The translations under genes were made by a program, and so were the position numbers. A model generated the notes under the pieces. The model saw nothing but the letters and a program-made list of their open reading frames with translations, was not told the DNA's origin and did no database searches. From assembly GCA_021820485.1 (NCBI GenBank), contig JAKADO010000010.1, forward strand, positions 1-51,795: a stretch of 51,795 bases of DNA. The letters are read 5' to 3'. The stretch is from Bacillota bacterium. GTDB lineage: Bacteria; Bacillota; Sulfobacillia; Sulfobacillales; Sulfobacillaceae. Positions 1 to 8,688 of the stretch are shown in pieces. Position 1 is the stretch's first letter; every line of letters starts with the position of its first letter.

Positions 1-115
1 ACGAACTACACTGTGGCGTCGCACATAGCCCACCGCTATGCCCGAATGTTCGGCTAAGACCGATGTGCCTCTATCAGTCAAAGTCTTGACTTTCGTGCCC
101 ACCAACCCGGTCACG

Positions 116-144
116 TTGCCATGTACAATTTCTGTCGTTGTAAT
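116..144 (+). promoter_or_regulatory. Promoter of the toxin-antitoxin operon
   Basis: A -35 box TTGCCA (116-121) and a -10 box TGTAAT (139-144) are separated by 17 bases. Each matches the sigma-A consensus at five of six positions. It lies about 30 bases before the antitoxin start at 176. Read from sequence only. Confidence 0.5.
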
Positions 145-155
145 TGTTATAACAA
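144..155. promoter_or_regulatory. Palindromic operator candidate for antitoxin autoregulation
   Basis: TTGTTATAACAA is a perfect 12-base palindrome that begins at the last base of the -10 box and covers the expected transcription start. Antitoxins of type II systems usually repress their own operon through such a site; that this one is bound by the AbrB-like antitoxin encoded 20 bases downstream is inference. Confidence 0.45.
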
Positions 156-175
156 GGTCAAAGGAAGTGACGGGC

Positions 176-415
176 ATGCAAGTCCGCAAAGTGTTTAAGG
201 CCGGCAATAGTTTTGCCGTGTCTATTCCTTCTGAATGGGTACGCCAGATGAACCTCGAAGATCAACCCGTGGAGCTGTTGCGAAACGACCGGGGAGAAAT
301 TATTGTGAAACCCTTGCGGGAGGTGTCGCCAGATATTACGCCGGACTTCGTGCAGGCCGTCGATAGCTTTATGGCCGAATATGCCGATGTTTTACGGCGA
401 TTGGCTGAACGATGA
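176..415 (+). CDS. AbrB/MazE-like antitoxin
   Basis: Protein of 79 residues. The first 45 residues have the swapped-hairpin AbrB/MazE pattern: V-R-K-V-F-K-A-G-N-S near the N-terminus, then S-I-P and a short hydrophobic strand. The C-terminal part is acidic and helical, as expected for the segment that wraps a toxin. The start at 176 is chosen because AAGGAAG lies at 161-167; an upstream in-frame ATG at 38 would add residues unlike the family. Its stop overlaps the next start in ATGA (412-415), so toxin translation is probably coupled. Expected role: neutralise the Doc toxin and repress the operon. Confidence 0.8.
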   Translation: MQVRKVFKAGNSFAVSIPSEWVRQMNLEDQPVELLRNDRGEIIVKPLREVSPDITPDFVQAVDSFMAEYADVLRRLAER

Positions 416-801
416 GGTACCTGACCATCCAAGAAGTCCTCTTCATTCACTTCCAAGTGATTGAACGATTCGGGGGCATGCATGGTGTCTTGAATCTGGC
501 GGAACTCGAATCAGAGGTCGCCCGACCACAGGCGACGATGGAGGGGGACGACCTCTATGCCGCCGTACTCGAAAAAGCCGCCGTACTCCTACACTCGTTA
601 GTTCTGAACCACCCGTTTCAAGACGGTAATAAGCGGACCGCCTTTACCGCGTTGGGTTTATTCCTGCATTACAACGGCATGGCGCTTGAGGGCTCACGAA
701 CAGATGCAGAGAACTTCGTCGTAAACGTAGCGGACACGCATGTGGACGTGGAGACGATCGTGGATTGGCTTCAATCTCATGCCCGTTCGATAAACAATTG
801 A
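412..801 (+). CDS. doc: Doc-type Fic-domain toxin (death-on-curing family)
   Basis: Protein of 129 residues, the usual Doc length. The family motif HPFQDGNKR sits at residues 67-75: H67 is the expected catalytic histidine and the D-G-N-K-R loop binds the nucleotide phosphates. Doc proteins phosphorylate EF-Tu and stop translation; that activity is inferred from family. The gene overlaps the antitoxin by four bases. The partner is AbrB-like rather than the classic Phd fold. No truncation or missing motif is seen. Confidence 0.88.
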   Translation: MRYLTIQEVLFIHFQVIERFGGMHGVLNLAELESEVARPQATMEGDDLYAAVLEKAAVLLHSLVLNHPFQDGNKRTAFTALGLFLHYNGMALEGSRTDAENFVVNVADTHVDVETIVDWLQSHARSINN

Positions 802-989
802 AGGCGCTGCTGATTGGAGTCTCGGATGGCCCACTTCGGGATTCCGCAAGACCTTGAAAATGCAATCGAACCGAGACCAACCGTGTCCGATAGTTATTCC
901 AATTTCGGTTCCGCCGAATTGCCTGAAAGCCGATAATTAACTCGCCAAAGCTTCGGGCTCCGGCTCTCACGCAGCACTTCTGCCTGCCG

Positions 990-1425
990 TCATCGGCCGT
1001 GACTAAGATACACGGGAACTTTCGCTTCGCCATCCGCCAGCTTGGGTAAGTGTTGTCTCAAACGCATCAAATCCGCTTTGGGCGACCATTCGATATCGAT
1101 TTGGTCGCCATCCGGTACGTCGCTCTGAACAGCACCGATTTTCTCGTCCGTTGAGCACTGAAAGATAAATTCGATTTGGTGAATGGCTCGGTTCGGGATC
1201 GATCCATTCCCGTACAAATCCCAATGCACCAACGTGAACCTCCGAGCTCCTCGCGCCATTCGCGTTGGAGGGCCCTGTGAAGGGGCTCGGCAGGATTTTG
1301 ACCGCCACCAGGCAAGGCGTAATATACCTTGCAATCCTCATTAGCAACTCCTCCCGCACACTGCGCGGGAATCACCGACACGCAATCGCAGGAGCGCGTC
1401 GGTACCCCCGAGAGGATCCTTGTCC
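990..1425 (-). pseudogene. Frameshifted Nudix hydrolase gene
   Basis: Reading down the minus strand, one frame gives Y-Y-A-L-P-G-G-G followed by a good Nudix box (E...REWREELG, about 1330-1245). The continuation expected of the family (hydrophobic strand, W-D-L-Y, then I-E-F-I-F and a C-terminal V-P-V-Y-L) is in a different frame, stopping at 990. The frame must change near 1240. The segment before the box (about 1340-1420) also looks broken, because family-like stretches are split between two frames. An intact relative would be a Nudix hydrolase of about 150 residues. Bases 802-989 before it hold nothing recognisable. Confidence 0.65.
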
Positions 1426-1536
1426 CACTCCAAGGGCACACTGTCGGCGTAGTATACGAAGGTGGAGTCAAAATCGATCTTTGGTAAGATAGCCTATATA
1501 ACCGCTGGTCTTCGCCCTCTTTTCACATGGGAGGCT

Positions 1537-1863
1537 ATGATGATTATCGATTTTGTCTTATTGGGTATCTGCGTTGCGGCTATTCTTTTTCGCGGGAAAG
1601 TGTTAAGTAAGCCCTCGTTTGTAGGGTGGGTAGCGCTCGGGGCCTTATGGACGGTGCGCATCATTGAGCATCTCACGCACACTCGCTTCCTCCTTGTGGT
1701 TCTCGTCACAGAAACCATCCTATTCGTTGTAGGCATCGGCGGGTTAATATGGGGTCAACGACAGGACACCGAGGGCGTTTCCGCTTCTTGGTGGTTATAT
1801 GGTGGGGTGGCCGCGGGACTGCTGGGGGCCATCGCTGCCGCGAGTTTGGTGTTGGTCAAGTAG
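1537..1863 (+). CDS. Small integral membrane protein of unknown function
   Basis: About 108 residues with four predicted membrane segments: roughly residues 3-17, 28-42, 52-70 and 87-107, separated by short charged turns. GGGAGG at 1529-1534 precedes two adjacent ATG codons at 1537 and 1540; the second has the better spacing. An upstream in-frame ATG at 1462 lacks a site. I do not recognise a family; the layout resembles small uncharacterised Firmicute membrane proteins. It stands alone between decayed genes. Confidence 0.6.
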   Translation: MMIIDFVLLGICVAAILFRGKVLSKPSFVGWVALGALWTVRIIEHLTHTRFLLVVLVTETILFVVGIGGLIWGQRQDTEGVSASWWLYGGVAAGLLGAIAAASLVLVK

Positions 1864-2175
1864 AGTAACAATAAATTGGCGACGGCAATCGTCTCGCGTG
1901 TGCCATCACCAAAAGGAATGAGCTCCTCTAATGTCTATCCTGAATCCGGCGTCTCGTACAAAGGAACTCACCGTAGATGAACTGGATTGCTTTCCAAGAA
2001 ACTCGTGAGCCTGGCGACTGAACCGCAGCGAAAACATCACCGCTCGGAGAACACGTCGTCGAAGGAGAGGGTCTTGCCGCGCCGCATCTTATCGCGAATC
2101 CGCCGGTACTCGGCTAGCTCTTCCGCGCCCACGGGCTCATCATCTTCACCAATCAATGGTTCCCAGCACGGAACT
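1864..2175 (-). pseudogene. Debris of a toxin-antitoxin-like pair
   Basis: From about 2153 to 2037 the minus strand encodes a clean antitoxin-like tail (E-P-V-G-A-E-E-L-A-E-Y-R-R then R-G-K-T-L-S, stop at 2037). The part before it continues only after a change of frame near 2160. Downstream, about 1990-1864, split frames contain a stretch L-I-P-F-G-D-G-T-R-E that recalls the loop of Fic-type proteins, but without the catalytic His. No start codon or complete frame exists. The identification is a guess from pattern; it could be another kind of antitoxin. Bases 2176-2368 show nothing further. Confidence 0.3.
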
Positions 2176-2368
2176 GACGGCGGCCATCAACCGAGCATTA
2201 AAGGCGCCGCCGAAAACCGATTAGGCAGGCTCAATCCTGTCGTCGATCAACCCTACCGTATCGCCAACGGCTCATCAACATTGGTCGTCGGACAACCAAA
2301 TGCAAGACCTCTGTTTCACCCCTTCCATGTCGGACCGGTCCGCTTGAGCCCCATCGGCGCGCGGCAAC

Positions 2369-3361
2369 CTACCGATGCCCCGTGGAGGTCCACATTCCAA
2401 GCCATTTTAAAACAATCTCAAGCGTTTCCGAGTCGAGTGCCGCGTCTTCTGCATTGTAGCCGGAGGCCACAGAGACTGCATTTAAGGTGGACCGACCCCT
2501 TGGCTCATGCTTGAGGACATGATTGGCGTTCATCGGGTATGTTAGGGTGACATTCGACTTTCCGCGCGATGCCGCCTCGAGCCGCTCACCATCAGCCTGC
2601 CAGTCCACCTGAATGTCCTTCTTGCCGATAATAATCAATACGGGTACTGCCACATCCGCGATCAGGTGGGCAGCGTCAGCGGCCCATAGTTCACGAGCAA
2701 ACGGCAGGTTTGCAGGGGATTCGAGCGCGGCAATCAAGTTTTTGACCCCGTCAGGCAGAGCTGGATCCGGTTCTGCCGCCTGACCTACTTCGAAACGCTT
2801 GATCGCTTCATCATACAAGGTCAGCAACGCATCGCCGTTGGGCAACGCCGCCGCTTCCGCGGCTAATTGCGATCGCGCCACCGCACCAACAGAACGTCCA
2901 GGAGGCGCCGCCAAAATGATGCCCGCCAGCGGGACGGTTGGATTCTCCAACTGGTAGTTGAGAACGTGAAGCGTCCCTTCGCTGTTGCCTAGACCAAAGA
3001 TCTCGCCAACGCGAATGTCCGGCATCGAAGCCAAAAGGTGCACTGCGCCAGTGAACTCTTCTCGGTGTGACTGCATGCTTAGGGAACCTGCCAGCACCCG
3101 CATATTGTCCATCGCGTGCGGCCCGCTGGCCCGTTTGTCATAGCGCAGTGAGGCGATCCCGGCATCTGCGAGCGCCTCCGCCAAAAGGCGTGCACTGCCG
3201 TTGTGTCCCGGGAGGAGCGGCGAATTCCAATCGCGGTCTGTTGGACCGCTGCCAGCAGCCATTACCACCGCCGGGAAAGGCCCTGAACCCGCGGGCTTCA
3301 CCATTGTGCCGTAAACAGTTGTCGATCCCATTGACCATTGCACTTCGGTATTCCGATCCAT
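2369..3361 (-). CDS. Alpha/beta hydrolase (prolyl-oligopeptidase/BAAT-like esterase)
   Basis: Protein of 330 residues. The nucleophile elbow G-N-S-E-G gives S127; D249 (I-I-I-G-K-K-D) and H281 (N-A-N-H) complete the probable triad. An early G-S-G-P-T-D-R-D loop (37-44) fits the oxyanion strand of this esterase group. The start at 3361 is preceded by GAGGGGG about eight bases away; an upstream in-frame start at 3388 has none. No signal peptide is seen, so a cytoplasmic esterase or peptidase is likely. The substrate is unknown. It stands alone among pseudogenes and looks intact. Confidence 0.8.
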   Translation of the reverse strand: MDRNTEVQWSMGSTTVYGTMVKPAGSGPFPAVVMAAGSGPTDRDWNSPLLPGHNGSARLLAEALADAGIASLRYDKRASGPHAMDNMRVLAGSLSMQSHREEFTGAVHLLASMPDIRVGEIFGLGNSEGTLHVLNYQLENPTVPLAGIILAAPPGRSVGAVARSQLAAEAAALPNGDALLTLYDEAIKRFEVGQAAEPDPALPDGVKNLIAALESPANLPFARELWAADAAHLIADVAVPVLIIIGKKDIQVDWQADGERLEAASRGKSNVTLTYPMNANHVLKHEPRGRSTLNAVSVASGYNAEDAALDSETLEIVLKWLGMWTSTGHR

Positions 3362-3486
3362 GCCATGACCCCCTCGATATTTCCCCACCTTATAGGCGGC
3401 ATAATCCGTCCTGAATACGGGTTTGAATTACTTCCCGCCATGTTATTCCCATCCGGTCGCCACATCGCTGGAATTCCTCTTTTAAC

Positions 3487-3870
3487 TTAACAGAGTTTTT
3501 CATTGGCCAACGACCGAGGCAACCCCGTGTAAGAACGGCGGGCCAAATCCTCCGCCCGGTGCCGGCCTCTGGCTTCATCCGACAGCACGCCCAACGAAAA
3601 AATCCCCCGATCACACGGCGACAACCAGGACCTTGAACCGCAGTCCCCATATTTGCACCAGCGACGTGTCTTCCCACGCGGATGGCGTGGTCTCTTCAAC
3701 ATGTGCATAAATCGACAACAGGGCAGAGCGCGGCAGGCTGTCCTGCAGCCCCGCCCACATAGCACGCCGACGAGAGGGTGCCCCGAGGGCAACCGTGCGT
3801 CACGGGCACCGACGCGCCGCCGAAATGCCAGGATCTGGCCGCGCGTCAACTCCAGCCGAGGGCCGGTCAT
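3487..3870 (-). pseudogene. Decayed AlkZ/YcaQ-like winged-helix DNA glycosylase gene
   Basis: Minus-strand frames join to an AlkZ-like protein only with frame changes. Residues from 3870 give L-T-R-G-Q-I-L-A-F-R-R; then another frame gives A-G-L-Q-D-S-L-P-R-S-A-L-L-S and later S-L-V-Q-I-W-G, ending at a stop near 3612; the first frame then resumes with F-S-L-G-V-L and continues to a stop at 3487. This order is that of the AlkZ family N-terminal third. An intact gene would be over 1 kb, so it is also truncated. AlkZ proteins remove bulky or crosslinked bases. Confidence 0.55.
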
Positions 3871-4070
3871 GCCTTCACACCACCCCTGTCCCAATAATGC
3901 TCACCGCAAATTTTCGTGACCTTGAGCGGAGGTTGGAGAAGGCTCAACCGTCGAATGCCGCAGGTCTTGGGCGGGAACGGCACTCCAAGGCAAAACAAGC
4001 CGCCGAGTCACGATGGACAGAGCGGCATTGTCTTTTTTCGAAGCAACTCCTATGGACGTACTGGGGAATG

Positions 4071-4571
4071 CTACTGGCATTCCGCCAGATTGCCGGTCGC
4101 AATCTGAGGGCCGAGCAGTCCATCGACGGTGCTGGCAAAAATCAGCACCAATCCCTTGGGAAATGTGTCGCCACCGGACATCTGAGCCGAGCCTCCCCAC
4201 GTCCCCGCGTTTGTGGGGACTGGCACCAGCTCTTGCCGCAGAATAATGACGCCGTTTTCGGGACTTAAGAGCAACAGCGTGTATCCGGTTAAGCGGGGGC
4301 TTAAGGACGATGGACTTGGCAAACCGTTTACCATGACATTCAAGAACTGCTCGTCAAATTTTGATACGGTCACCAGAGTCGCCGGTCCCACCGTGCCAAC
4401 GGATGAGGTTCCCAACACCAGGGCCGTGCAGAGCACCGGCGAACTGCTGGGCTCATTAGGCGCAGCCATTGCCTTCACCACCTTCTTGACGATTTGTGCG
4501 TTAGCACGATATGCGAGCCTCATCAAGAGGTGACACACGGTAACCTGGCGGGGGCTCAAGGCGTTCTCCAA
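4071..4571 (-). CDS. Possible uncharacterised protein
   Basis: An open frame of 166 codons (or 150 from an ATG at 4523) whose codon choice resembles the neighbouring genes. The predicted protein has alternating hydrophobic strands and loops and no recognised domain, signal peptide or membrane segment. Neither start has a convincing ribosome-binding site, and the region is full of decayed genes, so it may be a remnant or a chance frame. The rest of 3871-4588 shows no other gene. A weak promoter-like pair TTGACG/TATGCG (4486-4515) points toward the next gene on the plus strand. Confidence 0.3.
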   Translation of the reverse strand: MENALSPRQVTVCHLLMRLAYRANAQIVKKVVKAMAAPNEPSSSPVLCTALVLGTSSVGTVGPATLVTVSKFDEQFLNVMVNGLPSPSSLSPRLTGYTLLLLSPENGVIILRQELVPVPTNAGTWGGSAQMSGGDTFPKGLVLIFASTVDGLLGPQIATGNLAECQ

Positions 4572-4588
4572 GCAAGGAGGAATGGCGG

Positions 4589-5521
4589 ATGGTCAATGCA
4601 TGGAGTCGTCTTGGGGCTCTCGCGATAATTGCCATAGCGGCCACCGGCTGTGGAACAAGAGTACTCGGCCACCAGTCCACACCCACATCTTCCAGACCAA
4701 CGACCCAAGCGCAACCTTCTTCGCCTGCATCAGCCGCCAGTCAGCCCCCTATATCGGGCGCTTCTCCGTCCGCGCAATCGGCGTGCCCGCCGTGGATTCT
4801 GCAGGACATCACCATCGCGGATCACGCCAAACTCCCGGTACCCACCACCGAACTGGAAGGGTTCATCGGTGTCGCCATGGCTACCCCCCAAACGCTTCCG
4901 GATTGGCTTGGCGAGAGTCCTGCAACCCCCATCGGCGACGCGCTCGATGGCTGGGCCTGGTCAAGCGCCATGGCCACTCGCGGCAATGTGGTTGCGGAGT
5001 ACACAGGCGGGAAGGTGGCGACGCTCCGCATCACCGAGCCGCAGCCGACTTCGTGGCAGAGCGCAGAGATTAAAAAACTCGGATGGCCCGTTCCCCCTCC
5101 ATCGAGTCCTATTCAATGGCAATTCTCCGTCCTGTCTCCCGAGCCCACTGCCGAAAGCGCTTTCAGGACGTTGGTGCAACAAGTCGAGGCTGGTAAGCCA
5201 TATTCCATCGGAGATCTCTTTCCCACTCCGGCTCCTGCCCCGCGAAGCTACCAAACGTATGCCGGCCCCATCCAGCTTAAAACGTTTGCCTACGGACCGT
5301 CTTGTCCCGTGAAATCGGCATTGGCCGATTTTATGCAATCCGGCACTCTGACCCTTAAACCCTATTGGAGCTTTGCGGAAGCCAACGGCATCTCGGTGGG
5401 ATTTGCCCCGGGATATGTCATGATTTTCAGCGGCCACGCCGGAATCTTAACCACCCTATGGTATCGTGAGCCGGCAATTCAGACACCGCCCTTCAGCCAG
5501 ACGCCAGGCTCGCCCCCATAG
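4589..5521 (+). CDS. Secreted lipoprotein of unknown function
   Basis: Protein of 310 residues with a lipoprotein signal: a hydrophobic run at residues 8-18 and the lipobox A-T-G-C with C21 as the lipidated cysteine. A Ser/Thr/Pro/Ala/Gln-rich linker (about 30-65) separates the anchor from a globular part. AAGGAGG (4574-4580) sits eight bases before the start, which rules out the closer ATG at 4582. No domain was recognised. It should be anchored on the outer face of the membrane. It is convergent with the hypothetical gene ending at 5528. Confidence 0.75.
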   Translation: MVNAWSRLGALAIIAIAATGCGTRVLGHQSTPTSSRPTTQAQPSSPASAASQPPISGASPSAQSACPPWILQDITIADHAKLPVPTTELEGFIGVAMATPQTLPDWLGESPATPIGDALDGWAWSSAMATRGNVVAEYTGGKVATLRITEPQPTSWQSAEIKKLGWPVPPPSSPIQWQFSVLSPEPTAESAFRTLVQQVEAGKPYSIGDLFPTPAPAPRSYQTYAGPIQLKTFAYGPSCPVKSALADFMQSGTLTLKPYWSFAEANGISVGFAPGYVMIFSGHAGILTTLWYREPAIQTPPFSQTPGSPP

Positions 5522-5527
5522 GCACGC

Positions 5528-6073
5528 TTAGGCGGGCGGCAACTCGTCCAGGCGCCACCGCCATGCCTCAAACAGCGCGCGACGAAAAACGTCGGACGCT
5601 TCATTCCGCGGCAATGCCAGAAGCGCGTAGTTCTCAAACCCAAAGTCAGAGGCCAAACCTAAGGGGTCCCAGACCAAATCTACCACCCACTCGCCGGATG
5701 GAACTTCCCAACGATGCCGACGTATGTCCTGGCGCAGCTGTGCCGGCAGGCGCAGGGATTCCTGGTAGGCAGCATCCTCCTGAAACGGGTCCACAAAAGA
5801 TCGCCATTGCTGCGTCCAAGCGCCTGGCATGTCTGACCTAGGAAACGGTTCCAGAGCGAATGCGGGGTCAACCCACCGTGCCTCGCCAGCATGCCGTTCG
5901 GTCGGATCCATCTTCCGCAATAGCCGCAACTCCTCCCACCACGCCAGCCATTGCTGAAGCAGGGCATCATAGCGGGACGATCGCTGAAACCAATCTTGGC
6001 GGGCCACCCAGAGCGCAAAATTGAGGCTCATGGGCGCCCGCTCTTTGATGACGCCGCCGAAAGCATTTCGCAT
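5528..6073 (-). CDS. Conserved-looking hypothetical protein
   Basis: Protein of 181 residues, rich in Trp and Arg, without membrane segments or a recognised domain. It starts three bases after the stop of the M1 aminopeptidase gene, so the two are probably one transcript with coupled translation. An alternative start at 6031 would remove 14 residues. Neither has a strong ribosome-binding site. Function unknown. Confidence 0.65.
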   Translation of the reverse strand: MRNAFGGVIKERAPMSLNFALWVARQDWFQRSSRYDALLQQWLAWWEELRLLRKMDPTERHAGEARWVDPAFALEPFPRSDMPGAWTQQWRSFVDPFQEDAAYQESLRLPAQLRQDIRRHRWEVPSGEWVVDLVWDPLGLASDFGFENYALLALPRNEASDVFRRALFEAWRWRLDELPPA

Positions 6074-6076
6074 GAC

Positions 6077-8632
6077 TCATCGACCAGCTTGAAGCATGGA
6101 GGCCCACTGTCCTTTGACGCGATGAACCAGACCGCGGTTGATCGCCTGAAATTCGAGGGTCTGCTCCACAAACCGGGCGACCTCTTCGACCGGATGCGCA
6201 CGGAGCCAAGATGCCGTCCGTTCGGCCAATCTGTCCTCTACGATTGAGGCCACCGGTTGAGCCAAGTACTGCACCATCGATTTCGGATATTTCTCCAATA
6301 TCTCGTCCCAATGATCCTCGATCAGGTTCCAGGTAATTTCGCTGGCATGCCGATTGGCAAGCGAATAGGCTATCGCGATGAGCCCATCCTGCAGGCGCAC
6401 TTCAGAACTCTGATACAAGTCCAGTGTCCGCCGAATTACGTCCGGTGATTGGAAGTGAGAGAGGGCAAAGAGATACCGTGTTTCGTCCTGCGGCGTGCGC
6501 GCCGATTTGAACGCCTGATACAGTAAATCCCATTCCCCTGCGCCACCCGCTGCCGCCACCACTTCCGCGAGCGGCGTGAGGAGTTCAGGCGGCACCGTGG
6601 CTGATCCCTCAATATGCGCAACCCACCGTTCGCGCGCTTCCGCACGCACCTTAGGATCGGCGCCCGTAGTCCCCAGCAAGTCCACCATAATGGCCCGCAA
6701 TCGCCCGCGACGGACGTTCTCGCCCGGCGCCGGGGCCCAGGTGAGCTCCTCAAACACAGGCCGTGCAATGTCCTGCACCAACTGCTGAAGGGCCGCGCGG
6801 CCCGCGTCATCCGCCACGACATTGATGAGCCGCCAATTGCGCGCCACCGCGCTCCACACATCGGGATCGCGCTCCGTGGTGAGCGTGCGCCAAAGCTGCA
6901 CGGCATGGGTCAGCGGCGCCTCCCCAGCCAATACGGAAGCCCACACATCGTCCACCAGACGGAGACGTTCGGACCCCGTCATCTCCCCCAGCGCACCCAT
7001 CAAACGATCCCAGAGCGCTTGGTCATAGGCCACGCGATAGAAGCCCCACCCGCCTTGATTTATCAACACCCAAGCCAGATCCTCCGGCAGCGGAATGGTC
7101 GCGGGTTCCGCCCCCAGAAGCACTTGCACGGTTTCCCGGGTTCCATCCCGGCGACTGATGCCCAATACGATCGGCACCTGCCAGATGCCGTTGCCATCGC
7201 CTTGATAGCGAAATTGATGCTGCATGAGCCGCAACTGATGGGCGTCACGCTGCCATTCGGCGCGGATTAATGGATACCCGCCTTGAAACACCCAAGAATC
7301 CATCACCTGGCGGACCGGTTCCCCCGACGCCTCCTCCAACGCGTCCCAGAGATCGCTGGTCTCCGTGTTGCCGTAGCGGTGGGCGACCAAGTAATGGTGA
7401 ATGCCCTTCCGAAACACGTCCGGGCCTAGATATTGTTCCAGCATGCGGAGCACCGATCCGCCCTTCTGGTAGGTGAGCACATCAAACATGCCCCATGACT
7501 CCACGGGCGGACCCACCGGGTACTCAATCGGCCGAGTGGAGGCAAGCGCATCCACAGACAGCGCATAGGCTCGGCCTTGCCCAAAGGTAGTCCACACATC
7601 CCACTCCGGATGCAGCGCGTCCGTCGCCAACACCTGCATAAAGGTGGCAAAGGCCTCATTTAGCCAGATCCCGTTCCACCAGCGCATCGTGACCAAGTCG
7701 CCGAACCACATGTGGGCTGTTTCGTGAGCGATGGTGCTGACCACATTCTCCTGCTCCATGGGCGATGATCGGTCCGAATCGATTAAGAGAAGCTCTTCGC
7801 GATAGATCACGCATCCTAGATTTTCCATTGCGCCGGCAGAAAACTCCGGCACAGCCACGTGATCAATCTTGTCTGCAGGGTAAGGAATTCCAAAGTACTC
7901 CTCAAAAAACCGCAGCGTGCCGGCAGCGGCCGTTTGAGCTACATCGGTCAGGTGGCTGTACCCGCGGCGAGCCGCTACCCGGACCATCACCTGATTCACG
8001 GTGTCTGGCGGGCTTAATTCCAATGGTCCCACGACCAACGCGACCAAATAGGTCGACATCGGCATCGTTTCCGCAAACACCACCCGCCGCTTGCCTGACT
8101 CCTCGATCTCCTGGGATACTTCACGCCCGTTGGACAACACGGTTAAATCCGGATCGGCGACGACAGCGATCGCAAACCGGGCCTTGAACTCGGGCTCATC
8201 CCAACAAGGAAAGATGCGCCGCGCATCGGTGGCTTCGCAATGCGTAGAGGCTATGACCACGGGCTGTCCCTCGGCATCGTTGACCGTGGTGCGGTAAAAT
8301 CCCCGCAAATCGAGACTCAACACGCCGTCGAAAGTCATGACAAGCGTCCAAGAACCCGGACTGACCTGTTGGGGCCAAGAGAGCGTGGCTTGCTCGTCTG
8401 CGATCTGGTACGCGACGGTGCCAGACATCTCGCCGCCCGCTCCCCGCAATGTGACGTCACTGATGGTCAGGTTAACGGCATTAAGAATGAACTCCTGCAC
8501 CGGTTCTCGCACGTCCACTTCAATTTCGGCGGTGCCATGAAAGACTCCGCCCGGTAAGTCGGGCGCAATTTCCAATCGATAGCGTCTCGGTTCCACAGTA
8601 TGCGGCAGCCGATAGGAAGGACGCTCAGCCAT
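6077..8632 (-). CDS. pepN: M1-family metallo-aminopeptidase (aminopeptidase N type)
   Basis: Protein of 851 residues, typical for the family. The exopeptidase motif G-A-M-E-N is at 267-271. The zinc site is H-E-T-A-H (303-307) with the third ligand E326 in N-E-A, exactly the HExxH-18-E spacing. An N-terminal beta-sandwich precedes the catalytic domain and a helical ERAP1-like C-terminal half follows. It removes N-terminal amino acids from peptides, probably in the cytoplasm as no signal peptide is present. AAGGAGG seven bases before the ATG supports the start. With the M17 and M24 enzymes nearby it points to active peptide use. Confidence 0.95.
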   Translation of the reverse strand: MAERPSYRLPHTVEPRRYRLEIAPDLPGGVFHGTAEIEVDVREPVQEFILNAVNLTISDVTLRGAGGEMSGTVAYQIADEQATLSWPQQVSPGSWTLVMTFDGVLSLDLRGFYRTTVNDAEGQPVVIASTHCEATDARRIFPCWDEPEFKARFAIAVVADPDLTVLSNGREVSQEIEESGKRRVVFAETMPMSTYLVALVVGPLELSPPDTVNQVMVRVAARRGYSHLTDVAQTAAAGTLRFFEEYFGIPYPADKIDHVAVPEFSAGAMENLGCVIYREELLLIDSDRSSPMEQENVVSTIAHETAHMWFGDLVTMRWWNGIWLNEAFATFMQVLATDALHPEWDVWTTFGQGRAYALSVDALASTRPIEYPVGPPVESWGMFDVLTYQKGGSVLRMLEQYLGPDVFRKGIHHYLVAHRYGNTETSDLWDALEEASGEPVRQVMDSWVFQGGYPLIRAEWQRDAHQLRLMQHQFRYQGDGNGIWQVPIVLGISRRDGTRETVQVLLGAEPATIPLPEDLAWVLINQGGWGFYRVAYDQALWDRLMGALGEMTGSERLRLVDDVWASVLAGEAPLTHAVQLWRTLTTERDPDVWSAVARNWRLINVVADDAGRAALQQLVQDIARPVFEELTWAPAPGENVRRGRLRAIMVDLLGTTGADPKVRAEARERWVAHIEGSATVPPELLTPLAEVVAAAGGAGEWDLLYQAFKSARTPQDETRYLFALSHFQSPDVIRRTLDLYQSSEVRLQDGLIAIAYSLANRHASEITWNLIEDHWDEILEKYPKSMVQYLAQPVASIVEDRLAERTASWLRAHPVEEVARFVEQTLEFQAINRGLVHRVKGQWASMLQAGR

Positions 8633-8688
8633 TTACATTCCTCCTTGGTATCTAAGAGCCATCGAGCGCCTACCTCTCGGCAGAACGC

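Noticed and set aside
1987-2514. Plus-strand open frame of 175 codons
   Set aside because: It runs across the end of the alpha/beta hydrolase gene and the antitoxin scrap with no start signal.
3795-4268. Plus-strand frames opposite the decayed glycosylase and the orphan frame
   Set aside because: No start signals or protein-like patterns; composition is that of noise.
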